Source: Brucella cytisi (lineage in GTDB: Bacteria; Pseudomonadota; Alphaproteobacteria; Rhizobiales; Rhizobiaceae). Taken from it: 64,000 nucleotides of DNA. The position numbers and the translations under genes are program-made. The stretch's first letter is position 1. Each line of letters starts with the position of its first letter. This document shows positions 41,404 through 53,064 of this stretch, piece by piece. The notes under the pieces were generated by a model. It was given only the letters and a program-made list of their open reading frames with translations. It did not search any database and had not been told where the DNA came from. The stretch spans positions 575,001-639,000 of the forward strand of contig JAAVLQ010000002.1 in assembly GCA_012103075.1 (NCBI GenBank), given 5' to 3'.

Positions 41404-41419
41404 ATTGAAGGAAATCGTC

Positions 41420-42905
41420 ATGACCAAGCTGTCGCGCGCAACGCTCCAGAGCTTCGACAAGGTACACAAACCCGGCTACGATCCAACCGGTTTGAAACCG
41501 GGCATCGTGCATTTCGGCGTCGGCAATTTTCATCGCGCTCACCGGGCTGTCTATCTGGACGATCTGTTCGGAATGGGTGAGGGGCACGATTGGGCGCTGG
41601 TCGGCGCTGGTGTGCGTGGCAGTGATGATGCCATGCGGGACACGCTCAAGGCGCAAGACTGGCTTACCACAGTTGTCGAACAGGAAGCCGATTATGCGGG
41701 GGCAAGGATTACCGCTTCCATGATCGATTATGTAACCATATCGACCGAAGAAGGGCGAAAGGCTTTGATGGCCTATCTCACATCGCCCTCTACTCGCATT
41801 GTTTCCATGACGATCACTGAAGGTGGTTATTATATCGATCCGGCCAGCCAGACCTTCGATCCTGCTCACCCCTGATATTGTGGCCGATGCCACCCATCCG
41901 GATCAGCCAAAGACCGTGTTCGGCTTGATCGTGCATGCACTGAAACTGCGCAAGACGGCGGGTGTTCAACCTTTCACCGTCATGTCGTGCGATAACATTC
42001 CGGGTAATGGGCATGTGACGGAAGATGCCGTAACAGGACTGGCCAAGTTGAGTGATGCGACTTTTGCCGACTGGATTTCCGCCAATGTCGCTTTTCCGAA
42101 TTCCATGGTGGATCGCATCACGCCAGCCACCGGTGCACGCGAGCGTGAAATCGCTGCGAAGGATTTCGGAGTTGAAGACGGGTGGCCGGTTTTCTGTGAA
42201 GTTTTCAAGCAATGGGTGATGGAGGACAATTTCCCCACTGGGCGTCCTGCATTGGAAAAAGTCGGTGTCACGTTCACTGATCAAGTCGCTGCTTATGAAC
42301 TGATGAAAATCCGCATCCTGAACGGCGGTCATGCCGCCATTGCCTATCCCGGCGGACTGCTCGACATTCACTTCGTGCATGAGGCGATGGAGCATCCACT
42401 GATCCGGCGCTATCTGGAAAAGCTCACCAAGGATGAGATCATTCCAGAAGTGCCGCCAGTACCGGATACCAATCTTGAAGACTATCGCATTCTCATCGAT
42501 GAACGTTTCGCCAATCCAAGTATCGGCGATACCATCCGCCGCCTGTGCCTTGATGGCTCCAACCGTCAGCCGAAATTCATTCTGCCCACTGCTTCTGATC
42601 GGGTGGCTGAAGGCAAGTCTGTGACAGGACTGGCGCTCGTTTCCGCATTCTGGTGCCGTTACTGCTATGGCACTACCGATAGCGGCGCGGTTATTGAGCC
42701 GAACGACCCGTCATGGGATCGCCTGACGAAGCAGGCGACTTTTGCAAAAAGCAATCCAGCGGCATGGCTTGCGATGGATGATATCTTCGGCTCGCTCGCT
42801 TCAAATCCAGCTTATGTGGCGGCTTTTTCATCCGCGCTTCTGCGCATCTGGCAGGATGGGACTGTCAAAACGCTCGAGCGTTATCTGGCAGTTGAGCCGC
42901 TATAA
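41420..42905 (+). CDS. mtlK: Mannitol 2-dehydrogenase (frame broken once)
   Basis: A long-chain mannitol/fructuronate dehydrogenase, about 494 residues, converting D-mannitol to D-fructose with NAD. N-terminal NAD-binding HFGVGNFHRAHRAVYLDDL, then AGVRGSDDAMRDTL, SMTITEGGYYID, FTVMSCDNIPGNG and the catalytic region FPNSMVDRITPATG with the conserved Lys/Asn segment KIRILNGGHAAIAYPGGLL. The frame breaks at 41869-41872 (four C where three fit). RBS GAAGGA before the ATG at 41420. Last gene of the polyol operon; a GC-rich hairpin at 42921-42945 lies between it and the convergent putR. Confidence 0.85.
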
Positions 42906-42935
42906 CTGAAAATTACAATGCGCCCGGATAGACCC

Positions 42936-43406
42936 TTACCGGGCGGTTGTCCTGACCGACTCCATCACCACAAACGTCGATGTGCTTGCGACATTGGGCA
43001 GGCTCGATATCTTTTCGCCCAGCACCTCGCGGTAACGCCGGATGTTGGGTGTTCGTACCTTCAGAAGATAGTCGAAAGAGCTTGCGATCATATGGCACTC
43101 TTCGACTTCACGTATCTTGCGCACGGCCGTGTTGAAAGCCTCAAGCGCGGCTTCGCGTGTGTCGGAAAGCTTGACCGTCGTGAAGGCGATATGATCGAGA
43201 CCGAGTTTCTCAGGGTCGATGGCCGCACGAAAGCCGACAATATAGCCTTCATCGACCAGTCGTTTCAGCCTTGCCCGGCATGGTGTCTTGGAAAGACCGA
43301 CCTTTTTCGAGAGTTCTGTGACGGGAATGCGTCCGTCTTCGCTCAATACTTCCAGAATACGCCGATCGAACTGGTCCAGATCGTCTACAGAATCTATCTT
43401 TCGCAT
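42936..43406 (-). CDS. putR: Lrp/AsnC-family regulator PutR
   Basis: A 156-residue Lrp/AsnC regulator, intact. HTH: DGRIPVTELSKKVGLSKTPC followed by RARLKRLVDEGYI; the RAM ligand domain contains MIASSFDYLLKVRTPNIRRY. It is divergent from putA, the arrangement of PutR in Agrobacterium, Brucella and Rhodobacter, where it activates putA in response to proline and represses itself. Name rests on that position and on family similarity. Confidence 0.85.
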   Translation of the reverse strand: MRKIDSVDDLDQFDRRILEVLSEDGRIPVTELSKKVGLSKTPCRARLKRLVDEGYIVGFRAAIDPEKLGLDHIAFTTVKLSDTREAALEAFNTAVRKIREVEECHMIASSFDYLLKVRTPNIRRYREVLGEKISSLPNVASTSTFVVMESVRTTAR

Positions 43407-43474
43407 TCTTTTAGCCTGCTTTGTAGCCTATAATAAGATCGATAATCCTTTATATGGAGCAAATGAAGGCAGAA

Positions 43475-43485
43475 TGCAATTTGCA
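43475..43485. promoter_or_regulatory. Inverted repeat in the putR-putA intergenic region
   Basis: TGCAA-T-TTGCA, a perfect 5-bp inverted repeat with a one-base centre, 84 bases before the putA start. Candidate PutR (Lrp-type) binding site; inferred from position only. Confidence 0.35.
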
Positions 43486-43568
43486 CAAATGATAGTGTGC
43501 GCCCACTTAAAGCAGAGCTAAACTGGCCAGAGACGCTCGGGGCTGTTTTCATTTGTGAGCATTGCACC

Positions 43569-46500
43569 ATGACCGACACCATACCCGCTCCTACCAATCC
43601 GGTTTTCCAGAATTTTGCGCCGCCGATCCGCGAGCAAAGCGCACTGAGGCAAGCGATTACCGCCGCTTATCGCCGCCCGGAAGCTGAATGCGTTTCCGCG
43701 CTGGCTGCACAGGCCGCCTTGCCGGAAGAAACAGCCAAGCAAGTCCGTTCCACGGCTCGCAAGCTTATTGAAGCGCTGCGCTCCAAGCACAAGGGGTACA
43801 GGCGTCGAAGGCCCGGTTCATGAATATTCGCTGTCGAGCCGGGAAGGTGTGGCGCTCATGTGCCTTGCCGAAGCGCTGCTGCGTATTCCGGACATGGCGA
43901 CGCGTGATGCGTTGATCCGTGACAAGATTTCGAATGGCGACTGGAAATCTCATATCGGTGGGGGTCGTTCGCTCTTCGTCAATGCTGCAACACGGGGACT
44001 TGTCGTTACCGGCAAGCTGACCAACACGGTCAATGATCGCGGCCTGTCAGCTGCCCTGACACGTTTGATCGCTCGTTGCGGCGAGCCTGTCATTCGTCGC
44101 GGTGTAGACATGGCCATGCGGATGATGGGCGAACAGTTTGTCACCGGCGAAACCATCGATGAAGCTTTGAAGCGCGCCGGGCCGCTGGAAGAACGCGGCT
44201 TCCGCTATTCCTACGATATGCTGGGTGAGGCTGCGACCACCGCTGCCGACGCCGAGCGTTACTACAAAATTACGAAACCGCCATTCATGCCATTGGTCGC
44301 GCTTCCGCCGGTCGCGGCATCTATGACGGCCCCGGCATTTCCATCAAGTTGTCCGCTTTGCATCCGCGCTATGTCCGCGCGCAAAGCGAACGCGTCATGG
44401 GGAGTTGCTGCCGAAGGTGAAGGCGCTGGCCGCTATCGCCAAGTCCTACAATATCGGTCTCAACATCGATGCCGAGGAGGCAGACCGTCTGGAACTGTCG
44501 CTTGATCTGTTGCAGAGCCTGATCGAAGATCCGGATCTGGCAGATTGGGAAGGCATCGGCTTCGTGGTGCAGGCTTACGGCAAGCGTTGCCCGTTCGTGC
44601 TCGATTTCATCATCGATCTGGCCCGTCAGAACAAGCGCCGCGTCATGGTTCGTCTGGTGAAGGGTGCCTATTGGGACGCCGAAATCAAGCGCGCCCCGGG
44701 TTGACGGTCTGGAAGACTTCCCGGTTTATACCCGCAAGGTACATACCGACGTTTCCTACATTGCATGCGCACGCAAGCTCCTTTGCGGCGACAGATGCTG
44801 TTTTCCCGCAGTTTGCAACGCATAATGCGCAGACGCTGGCCACCATCTATCATTTGGCTGGTCCGGATTTCAAAACCGGAAAGTTCGAGTTCCAGTGCCT
44901 GCATGGTATGGGTGAACCGCTTTATGACGAAGTTGTCGGTGCCGAAAAGCTCGGCCGTCCGGCCCGCATCTATGCGCCGGTCGGCACACATGAAACGCTT
45001 CTCGCCTACCTTGTTCGCCGACTTCTCGAAAACGGTGCGAACTCATCCTTCGTCAATCGCATCGGCGATGAAAGTGTCTCTGTCGACGAGCTGATCGCCG
45101 ATCCAGTAGAGGTTGTTCGCTCAATGGCTGTCGTCGGAGCACGCCACGACCAGATTGCCCTGCCGGAGAATCTCTATGGCGCTCGCAAGAACTCTGACGG
45201 TTTCGACCTGTCGAATGAAGTCACGCTCGCTGAACTCAGCAAGATTCTGAAAGACAGCGCTGACCGCGTGTGGACATCGGAACCACAGGTTGCCGGAACC
45301 AAGGTAAAGGGCACCATCCGCTCGGTTCTCAATCCCGGTGACCGGAACGATGTTGTCGGTACGGTGACGGAAATCGCCGAAGGAGATGTGGCGAAAGCCA
45401 TGAAGGCGGCACAGAAGGCAACGGCAAGTTGGTCTGCGGTTGCACCAGCCGAACGTGCGGCTTGTCTTGAGCGCGCAGCGGATATCATGCAGCGTGATAT
45501 GCCGGTTCTGCTCGGCCTCATCATGCGCGAAGCCGGCAAATCCATGCCGAACGCGATTGCTGAAGTACGCGAAGCCATTGACTTCCTGCGTTATTATGCA
45601 GAGCAGACCCGTCGTACGCTGGGCGTCGGCCACAAGGCGATCGGACCTATCGTCTGCATCAGCCCGTGGAACTTTCCGCTGGCGATCTTTACCGGTCAGA
45701 TCGCAGCCGCACTCGTTGCAGGCAATCCCGTGCTGGCAAAGCCTGCCGAAGAAACGCCGCTGATTGCAGCACAGGGGTTCGTATCCTACATGAGGCAGGC
45801 ATTCCAGCCGAGGCGCTGCAGCTTCTGCCGGGCGACGGCCGCATCGGGGCCACGCTGGTTGCTGCGGAAGAGACTTGCGGCGTGATGTTCACCGGTTCGA
45901 CCGAAGTGGCGCGCCTCATTCAGGCTCAGCTTGCCTCGCGCCTATTGCCGAACGGCAAGCCAATCCCGCTGATTGCCGAGACCGGTGGTCAGAATGCGAT
46001 GATCGTGGATTCGTCCGCTCTGGCCGAGCAGGTCGTGTTCGACGTGATTGCATCGGCATTCGACAGTGCGGGTCAGCGTTGTTCGGCGCTCCGCGTTCTC
46101 TGCCTGCAGGAAGATGTCGCAGATCGTATTCTGACGATGCTGAAGGGCGCGCTCAGGGAACTTTCAATCGGCCGCACCGACAAGCTGAAGGTGGACATTG
46201 GGCCAGTTATCACTGATGAAGCCAAGAACATCATCGAAAAGCACGTTCAGGGTATGCGCGATCTCGGTCGCAAGGTTGAGCAGCTTCCGCTTGGTCATGA
46301 AACCCAGAATGGAACTTTCGTTGCACCGACCATTGTCGAGATCAATTCGCTTCGCGATCTGAAGCGGGAAGTCTTTGGCCCGGTTCTGCATGTCGTGCGC
46401 TACAAGCGTGATGATATGGAGCGCCTGATCGATGATATCAATGCGACCGGCTACGGGCTTACTTTCGGCCTGCATACGCGCCTTGATGAGACCATTGCCA

Positions 46501-47252
46501 ATGTTGCGGATCGTATCCGTGTCGGAAACGTCTATATCAACCGCAATGTTATTGGCGCGATTGTCGGCGTGCAGCCATTCGGCGGACGCGGTATGTCCGG
46601 CACTGGTCCAAAGGCAGGTGGTCCGCTCTATCTCGGACGTCTCGTGGAAACAGCTCCAATCCCGCCGCGTCATAGCTCGGTTCACACTGATCCGGCGCTC
46701 AAGGATTTTGCGAAATGGCTTGGCCAGCGCGGCATGAACGATCTGGCTCAGGCTGCGCGTGACACCGGTAGCGCTTCGGCCCTCGGTCTTGACCTTGAAT
46801 TGCCGGGTCCTGTTGGCGAGCGCAATCTTTATGCGCTGCATCCGCGTGGAAATATCCTGCTGGTTCCGCAAACGGAAGCAGGCCTTTATCGCCAGATGAC
46901 GGCTGCCCTCGCTACGGGCAATACTGTGTATGTCGACGAGGCTTCAGATTTGCGGAATGTCATGAAAGATGTTCCAGCTTCAGTCGCAGCGCGCACGATC
47001 TGGACGAATAACTGGGAATCGGACGCACCGTTCGCTGGAGCGTTGGTCGAAGGGAACGCTGAACGCATTGTCGAGATCAACAAGAAGCTTGCAACGCTTC
47101 CCGGACCGTTGGTTCTGACACAAGCCGCTTCCACGGAAGAACTGGCAAACAACCCGGATGCCTATTGTCTCAACTGGTTGCTGGAAGAAGTTTCGACTTC
47201 GATCAACACCACGGCAGCTGGTGGCAATGCCAGCTTGATGGCAATCGGCTGA
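43569..47252 (+). CDS. putA: Bifunctional proline dehydrogenase / glutamate-semialdehyde dehydrogenase PutA (six frame breaks)
   Basis: PutA oxidises proline to glutamate in two steps: FAD proline dehydrogenase (N-terminal), then P5C/aldehyde dehydrogenase. Restored length about 1227 residues. The PRODH barrel shows FVNAATRGLVVTGKL, RFSYDMLGEAATTAADAERY-like sequence, LSALHPRYVRAQSERV, LNIDAEEADRLELSLDL and VRLVKGAYWDAEIKRA. The ALDH half has PIVCISPWNFPLAIFTGQIA, VMFTGSTEVARLIQ and catalytic Cys in FDSAGQRCSALRV. Frame breaks at 43793-43796, 44266-44269, 44399-44402, 44694-44697, 44782-44784 and 45774-45777, three one base long and three one base short, so total length is unchanged. The length fits PutA without the RHH DNA-binding domain, consistent with a separate PutR. 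Terminator at 47277. Confidence 0.85.
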
Positions 47253-47276
47253 TCTCCTTGGGGACAGGCAACAACT

Positions 47277-47302
47277 AAAAGGCGGCTTAGGCCGCCTTTT
47301 TT
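47277..47302 (+). terminator. Rho-independent terminator of putA
   Basis: Stem AAAAGGCGGC / GCCGCCTTTT with a TTAG loop and a run of six T, 25 bases after the putA stop. Confidence 0.9.
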
Positions 47303-47486
47303 CTTTATCGATATAAGTTTGCATGGCTGTGCAAATGTTAGTCGAAAACAGAATTATTTGATTATTTTTTTTATAATTTCAGAATAAAATTTACAAAGGC
47401 ATTGACAGGCTTTCATAAAAGGCAAACACTGTGCACACGCTTGCAAAAGCGTCGGCGTGGAGGCGTCGTATAAAGGGAGGAAAACA

Positions 47487-48510
47487 ATGCGTTCAGCATT
47501 TCTGGTTGCGGCACTGGCCGCAGGTGTATCTTCATTTGCTTTTTCTGCGCAGGCCGCAGGCGATCTCAATCTTATCTGTTCCGCGGACGTGGTCATCTGT
47601 GAGCAGATGAAGAACATGTTCGAGAAGGATACTGGCATCAAGGTCAACATGGTACGGCTTTCCTCCGGTGAAACCTATGCCAAGGTGCGGGCCGAAGCGC
47701 GCAATCCGAAGACAGATATCTGGTGGGCCGGTACCGGCGATCCGCATCTTCAGGCTGCGGCCGAAGGGCTGACGCTCGAATATAAATCCCCGATGCTCGA
47801 CCAGCTGAATGATTGGGCCAAGAAACAGGCCGAAAGCTCCGGCTTCCGCACGGTTGGCGTTTATGCCGGTGCGCTCGGTTGGGGTTACAACACCGATATT
47901 CTTGCCAAGAAGAACCTGAAAGAGCCGAAATGCTGGGCCGATCTGCTTGATGCGTCCTATAAGGGCGAAATCCAGATGGCCAATCCGAATTCTTCCGGTA
48001 CCGCTACACGGCACTGGCAACGCTTGTTCAGATCATGGGTGAAGACAAAGCCTATGATTATCTGAAGAAGCTCAACGAAAATGTATCGCAGTACACCAAG
48101 TCGGGCTCGGCTCCCGTCAAGTCGGCTGCGCGTGGTGAAACTGGAATCGGCATCGTCTTCATGCATGACGCAGTGTCGATGACGGCAGAAGGTTTCCCGA
48201 TCAAGTCGGTCGCACCGTGTGAAGGCACAGGCTACGAAATCGGTTCCATGTCGATCATCAAGGGTGCCAAGAATCTCGAAAATGCGAAGAAGTGGTACGA
48301 CTGGGCGCTGACCGCCGAAGTGCAGTCACATATGAAGGATGCGAAGTCTTTCCAGTTGCCTTCGAACAAATCGGCCGAGGTTCCAAAGAATCCCCGCGCT
48401 TCGAGGACATCAAGCTTATCGATTATGACTTCAAGACCTATGGCGAACCGGCCAAGCGCAAGGAATTGCTCGAGCGCTGGGACAAGGAAATCGGTGCGCA
48501 CGCCAACTGA
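47487..48510 (+). CDS. AfuA/FbpA-like ABC transporter substrate-binding protein (frame broken twice)
   Basis: A periplasmic family-1 binding protein, about 341 residues. Signal peptide ends FAFSAQA-A; then LNLICSADVVICEQMKNMFE, TGIKVNMVRLSSGETYAKV, TDIWWAGTGDPHLQAAAEG and, after a break near 48003-48005, GIGIVFMHDAVSMTAEGFPI and CEGTGYEIGSMSIIKGAKN. A second break is at 48392-48395 (four C where five fit). FbpA-type proteins bind Fe3+, but this one lacks an obvious iron-ligand Tyr-Tyr pair, and the HDA and GTGYE segments recall AfuA, which binds sugar phosphates. Strong RBS GGGAGGA at 47475-47481. With the phosphatase-family gene downstream, a phosphorylated ligand is plausible. Confidence 0.75.
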
Positions 48511-48621
48511 TCTTTCATGGGCTTGAAATCCGGGTGCGCCGCTTTTGTTGTGCGACGCACCTGTCCCGGATGACGGAACAAGGCAGCGGTTTTCCTGAAA
48601 TATGCAGGAGCCGGCGCACTG

Positions 48622-48724
48622 GAGCATTTCCAGTTTAAATTGAATCATTGGAAATGCTCTATCTCTTTGTTTCTACGCATTATCCTCCGCAAAACCGCTT
48701 CGCACTTTTGCTGGAAATGCTCTA
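48622..48724. repeat. Dispersed palindromic intergenic repeat, copy 1
   Basis: About 103 bases containing AGCATTTCCA/TGGAAATGCT inverted arms, the block GCTCTATCTCTTTGTTT, a CAAAACCG...TTCGCAC core and a closing GAAATGCTCTA. The same block order recurs at 63884. Length and structure resemble the Bru-RS palindromic repeats of Brucella. It fills most of the gap between the binding protein gene and its permease. Confidence 0.7.
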
Positions 48725-48767
48725 GCCATTCCTTGGAAATCCCCGATCTGGAGGGACGCGGACATCC

Positions 48768-50990
48768 ATGAAACAGCATAATCGCAGACTGGATATTGTT
48801 CTGGCACTTGCGCTCGCGGCATTTGTCTTGTTGCCGTGGTATCGCATAGAAGACGGCTTTCTGAGCTTCGGCTGGCTCGCTGGAATGTTCGGTGAAGGTG
48901 CAACGGCACCCGGCCTTTGGCAGATAGCCTTCTTCGGGCGGCCTTGGCTTGGCGCTGTTGCTGTATTCATGCTGCTTTGTGCCGGTGCCCGCTTGCTATT
49001 GCCTGTTGAACGTCGGAGCGGTGTTCTGATATGGGCGAGCCTTCTTGGTGTACTTGTCCTGACGCTGCAAGGCTTGGCCATCGGCTTTTCCGGCTGGAAC
49101 TGGACCATCAGTGAAAACCTGTTCGGCGCACTTTCTGAAGGCCAGCCAGCCTTCGGCGCTGGAGCAATCCTGACAGGTCTCTGCTTTCTGCTGATTTTCT
49201 CGTTTGGTCTCGCGGAACGCGGTGTGATGAAGGGGACGCCTTCGTCGTTTCCTCTATCACCCTGCTGGTCGCATTGGTGGCTGTATTCGTCTTCTATCCT
49301 GTTATCAGCATGTTTGCCGGGTCGGTGCAGGATTTCGACGGTTCTTTCAAACCTGAGGGGTTTATCGGCAATATTCAGGATTCTTCGATCTGGAGTCTGG
49401 CCTGCGTTATCGGCGAAGGGCGATGTGGCGTTGCATGGCGCACATTATGGCTGGCGCTGATGACTGCGACTGGTTCTACAGTGCTGGGGCTTGCCTTTGC
49501 ACTGGTTGCGACCCGCACAGGCTTCCCTTTCAAGAAAGGCTTACGGCTTCTCACCATATTACCGATCATCACGCCGCCCTTCGTTGTCGGTCTTGCATTG
49601 ACGCTGCTTTTTGGCCGTGCAGGCGTGGTGACGGAACAGATTTCCAATATATTCGGGGTGGAGCCGGGACGGTGGCTTTATGGCCTCACCGGCATATGGA
49701 TCGCGCAGGTCCTGTCTTTCACCCCGATTTCCTTCCTCGTACTTATCGGTGTTGTCGAGGGCGTGTCACCATCGATGGAAGAAGCATCTCAAACTCTGCG
49801 CGCCGATCGCTGGCGCACATTCCGCAGGGTTTCTCTGCCGCTGATGGCACCGGGGCTTGCCAATGCGTTTCTCATTGCTTTCATCGAAAGTATGGCGGAT
49901 TTCGGCAATCCGATGGTGCTCGGAGGCAGCAATGGGGTGCTTTCGACTGAAATATTCTTTGCGGTGGTTGGTGCGCAGAACGATCCATCGCGCGCGGCAG
50001 TTCTCGCAATCGTGCTGCTCTGCTTTACATTGACTGCGTTTCTTATCCAGCGCGTCTGGCTCTCAGGCAAGAACTTCGCAACTGTGACCGGCAAAGGCGA
50101 TTCCGGTATGCATGCCGGGCTGCCGCGCGGCCTAAAGATCGGCGTTTATGCCCTTGTAATTCCTTGGATGATTTTCACTGTCGTTGTTTACGCGATGATC
50201 CTTATTGGCGGCTTCGTGCGTCAGTGGGGGCTCGACAATACATTGACAGTCGAGCACTACGCGCGGGCGTTTTCCGTCAATTGGACAGAGAGTGGCATTG
50301 CGTGGACCGGTGTGGCATGGAATTCGTTCTGGACGACGATGGAAATCTCGCTGATCTCAGCTCCGCTGACTGCTGCTGTCGGGTTGCTGACGGCCTATCT
50401 GATCGTTCGCCAGCGCTTTGTTGGACGAAACGTCTTCGAATTCGCGTTGATGCTGAGCTTTGCAATTCCCGGCACCGTTATCGGTGTCAGCTACATCATG
50501 GCTTTCAATCTGCCACCGCTTGAAATGACTGGCACGGCGCTGATACTGATTGCATGTTTCGTCTTCCGCAACATGCCAGTGGGTGTGCGTGGCGGCATCG
50601 CAGCAATGAGCCAGCTCGACAAGAGCCTCGACGAAGCCTCGCTGACGTTGCGGGCAAACAGCTTCCGCACGATCCGCAAAGTCATTCTGCCACTGCTGCG
50701 TCCCGCAATCACAGCTGCATTGGTCTATTCCTTCGTGCGTGCCATCACGTCCATCAGCGCGGTTATTTTCCTCGTTTCGGCGCAATACAACATGGCGACA
50801 TCCTACATTGTCGGTCTGGTCGAGAACGGTGAATTCGGCGTGGCTATTGCTTATTCATCGATGCTGATTGTCGTGATGATCGTGGTCATTACAGGCTTCC
50901 AGCTCCTCGTGGGTGAACGCAAACTCAGGCGCGAGAACCGCGTTGCGGCTGTCCCCCGTCAAAACCGTTCGTCAGGAGAAAACCGCATGA
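48768..50990 (+). CDS. AfuB-like double-module ABC permease (frame broken twice)
   Basis: A long permease of about 740 residues with two BPD_transp_1 modules, the AfuB/FbpB type. Module 1 coupling loop: MEEASQTLRADRWRTFRRVS then LPLMAPGLANAF; module 2: LDEASLTLRANSFRTIRKVI then LPLLRPAITAALV. Breaks at 49233-49236 (four G where five fit) and 50953-50957 (five C where four fit). As written the second break removes the stop and joins the protein to the ATPase; removing one C restores VKTVRQEKTA followed by a TGA at 50988-50990 that overlaps the ATPase ATG (ATGA). Confidence 0.82.
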
Positions 50991-52048
50991 CTGCGATCCG
51001 TCCCGGTTCCGTTACATTTGAAAATGTCACCAAGAAATTCGGTAATTTTACCGCCTTGCCCGATCTGTCCCTGACCGTCGAGCCGGGAACTCTGGTGACG
51101 CTCCTTGGACCATCCGGTTGCGGCAAGACGACGACATTGCGGCTGTTGGCTGGGCTTGAACACCCGACTTCGGGTCGCATTCTGATCGGTGGCAAGGACG
51201 TGACCAATCTGCCAGCCAATGAGCGGGATGTGTCCATGGTCTTCCAGTCCTATGCGCTCTTTCCGCATATGAACTCGCTCGACAACGTGGCCTACGGCTT
51301 GGGATCTTCAGGTTTGAAAAAAGCGGAAGCGCGCGAACGTGCGGAAGACGGGCTGAAGCTCGTCGGTCTTGCTGGAATGGGGCATCGCCTTCCGGCAGAA
51401 CTGTCGGGTGGCCAGCAACAGCGCGTGGCCGTAGCGCGCGCGCTTGTGCTTGAACCGCAGGTTCTGCTTCTGGACGAGCCGCTTTCGAACCTCGACGCTC
51501 GCCTGCGCCGTCGGGTGAGGACCGAAATTCGTGAGTTGCAACAAAGGCTCGGGTTCACTGCCGTCTATGTCACGCATGATCAGGACGAGGCGCTTGCCGT
51601 TTCCGATACGATCATCGTCATGAAGGAGGGCAATATCGCACAGAAGGGAAGCCCTCGTGATCTCTATGAAACACCGGCCTCAGCCTTTATCGCGGATTTC
51701 ATGGGAGAGGCGAATGTTGTGCCGTGTGAGGTGATGACGGCAGATGGGGGCGAAGCTGTCATTCGTGTGGGCAGCCTGACCCACCGGGTTACCGCGCGCA
51801 ACGCTCGACCGTGTCCGGCGCAGCTTGCGATCCGGCCCAACGCGGTGACCTTGCAGCCAAAGGCTGGCGGCGGATTCCCCGGACGGGTTGCCCATTCGGC
51901 CTATCTTGGTGATCATATCGAGTATGAAATCGAGACCGAGCACGGCAAGCTTTTCATTGTCGATCCGGCGGTCGAGGAGGCTCTGCCGCCGCAAACCGAT
52001 GTATCGATCGAGTTCAAAACGCGCGGACTTGCCATTATCAATCAATAG
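50987..52048 (+). CDS. AfuC/FbpC-like ABC transporter ATP-binding protein
   Basis: The ATPase of the importer, 353 residues. MTAIRPGSVTFENVTKKFGN start with RBS CAGGAGAAAA; Walker A GPSGCGKTTT, Q-loop VFQSYALFPHMN, signature LSGGQQQRVAVARAL, Walker [14 protein letters not shown], switch VTHDQDEA, and a TOBE-type tail (LAIRPNAVTLQPKAGGGFPG). No internal frame break. It overlaps the permease stop by four bases, typical of translational coupling. Confidence 0.88.
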   Translation: MTAIRPGSVTFENVTKKFGNFTALPDLSLTVEPGTLVTLLGPSGCGKTTTLRLLAGLEHPTSGRILIGGKDVTNLPANERDVSMVFQSYALFPHMNSLDNVAYGLGSSGLKKAEARERAEDGLKLVGLAGMGHRLPAELSGGQQQRVAVARALVLEPQVLLLDEPLSNLDARLRRRVRTEIRELQQRLGFTAVYVTHDQDEALAVSDTIIVMKEGNIAQKGSPRDLYETPASAFIADFMGEANVVPCEVMTADGGEAVIRVGSLTHRVTARNARPCPAQLAIRPNAVTLQPKAGGGFPGRVAHSAYLGDHIEYEIETEHGKLFIVDPAVEEALPPQTDVSIEFKTRGLAIINQ

Positions 52049-52095
52049 GCGCAAAAAACGTCGCGCCTTTCTTTATCTCTCATCGGAAAATCATC

Positions 52096-52905
52096 ATGAC
52101 TTCCCATCCCCGACAGGAACTAGAAGCGCGGCTGGCGCTTGCCGAAAAGATCGCGCGCGAGGCGGGTGCCAAGGCTCTCGACTATTTCAAGCAGCGTGAA
52201 ACACTGGTTATCGAAACCAAGCGCGATCCGCAGGATGTGGTGTCGATTGCCGACAGGGATGTTGAACAGCTTATCCGTGCCCGTGTGTCGGAAGCGTTTT
52301 CTCAGGATGGTTTTCTGGGAGAGGAATACGGGCTGAATGAAGGCACTTCGGGTTACACATGGGTTGTGGATCCTATTGATGGCACCAGTCCTTTCGTCAA
52401 CGGTATGCCGAACTGGTGTGTTTCCATTGCCGTTCTGAAAGACGGCGAGCCCGTCATCGGCGTAATCCGGGCGCCGTGCTTCGACGAACTTTATGCTTCG
52501 GCAAAAGGCTTGGGTGCAGCACTTGATGGAAAGAAGCTGGTTCTCGATCCGAGCCGCACGATCCGTAATTCGGTGACGGGTATCGGCGCCAACAACTACG
52601 TAACACCACAGGTTGTTGCAACAATCGTAGAAGACCTGCTTGAGGCGGGCGGTACCTTTATCCGTAATGGTTCAGGTGCACTGATGATCGCTTATGTCGC
52701 GGCTGGCAGGCTGGTCGGATATTATGAGCCTTATATGCATGCTTGGGATTGCATGGCGGGCTTCTGTCTCGTGCGTGAGGCGGGAGGTTATGTGCATCCT
52801 TTTCCGGTAGACGGAGAACAGCTCACCAAAGGTAACAAGGTCTTCGTGGCTGCACCCGGTGCAGTGGAAGATCTGAGAAAAATCGCGCGTTTAAGCCCGA
52901 GATAA
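52096..52905 (+). CDS. Inositol-monophosphatase-family phosphatase
   Basis: A Mg2+-dependent phosphatase of the IMPase superfamily (inositol monophosphatase, histidinol phosphatase HisN, fructose-1,6-bisphosphatase), 269 residues, intact. The metal motifs are LGEEYG, WVVDPIDGTSPFVNG and YMHAWDCMAGFCLVREAGG. The gene is 47 bases after the AfuC-like ATPase gene on the same strand, and the inositol catabolic cluster begins 600 bases further. The likely role is to dephosphorylate the imported compound in the cytoplasm, possibly releasing myo-inositol. The substrate is inferred; HisN-like activity is an alternative. Confidence 0.8.
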   Translation: MTSHPRQELEARLALAEKIAREAGAKALDYFKQRETLVIETKRDPQDVVSIADRDVEQLIRARVSEAFSQDGFLGEEYGLNEGTSGYTWVVDPIDGTSPFVNGMPNWCVSIAVLKDGEPVIGVIRAPCFDELYASAKGLGAALDGKKLVLDPSRTIRNSVTGIGANNYVTPQVVATIVEDLLEAGGTFIRNGSGALMIAYVAAGRLVGYYEPYMHAWDCMAGFCLVREAGGYVHPFPVDGEQLTKGNKVFVAAPGAVEDLRKIARLSPR

Positions 52906-53064
52906 GCAAGGAGAGGACAGAAACAAAGAACGCCTAATTTCCTAAACTGTTTGTTTCGGTTTAGCTGAGAGGCCCTGATAACTTACTCGTGAATGTGTTT
53001 TATTTAACTAATGCAGGTCGCAATAATATGCTGGCATAGTGTTTCATTTGAAGGAAGGAAGCCT

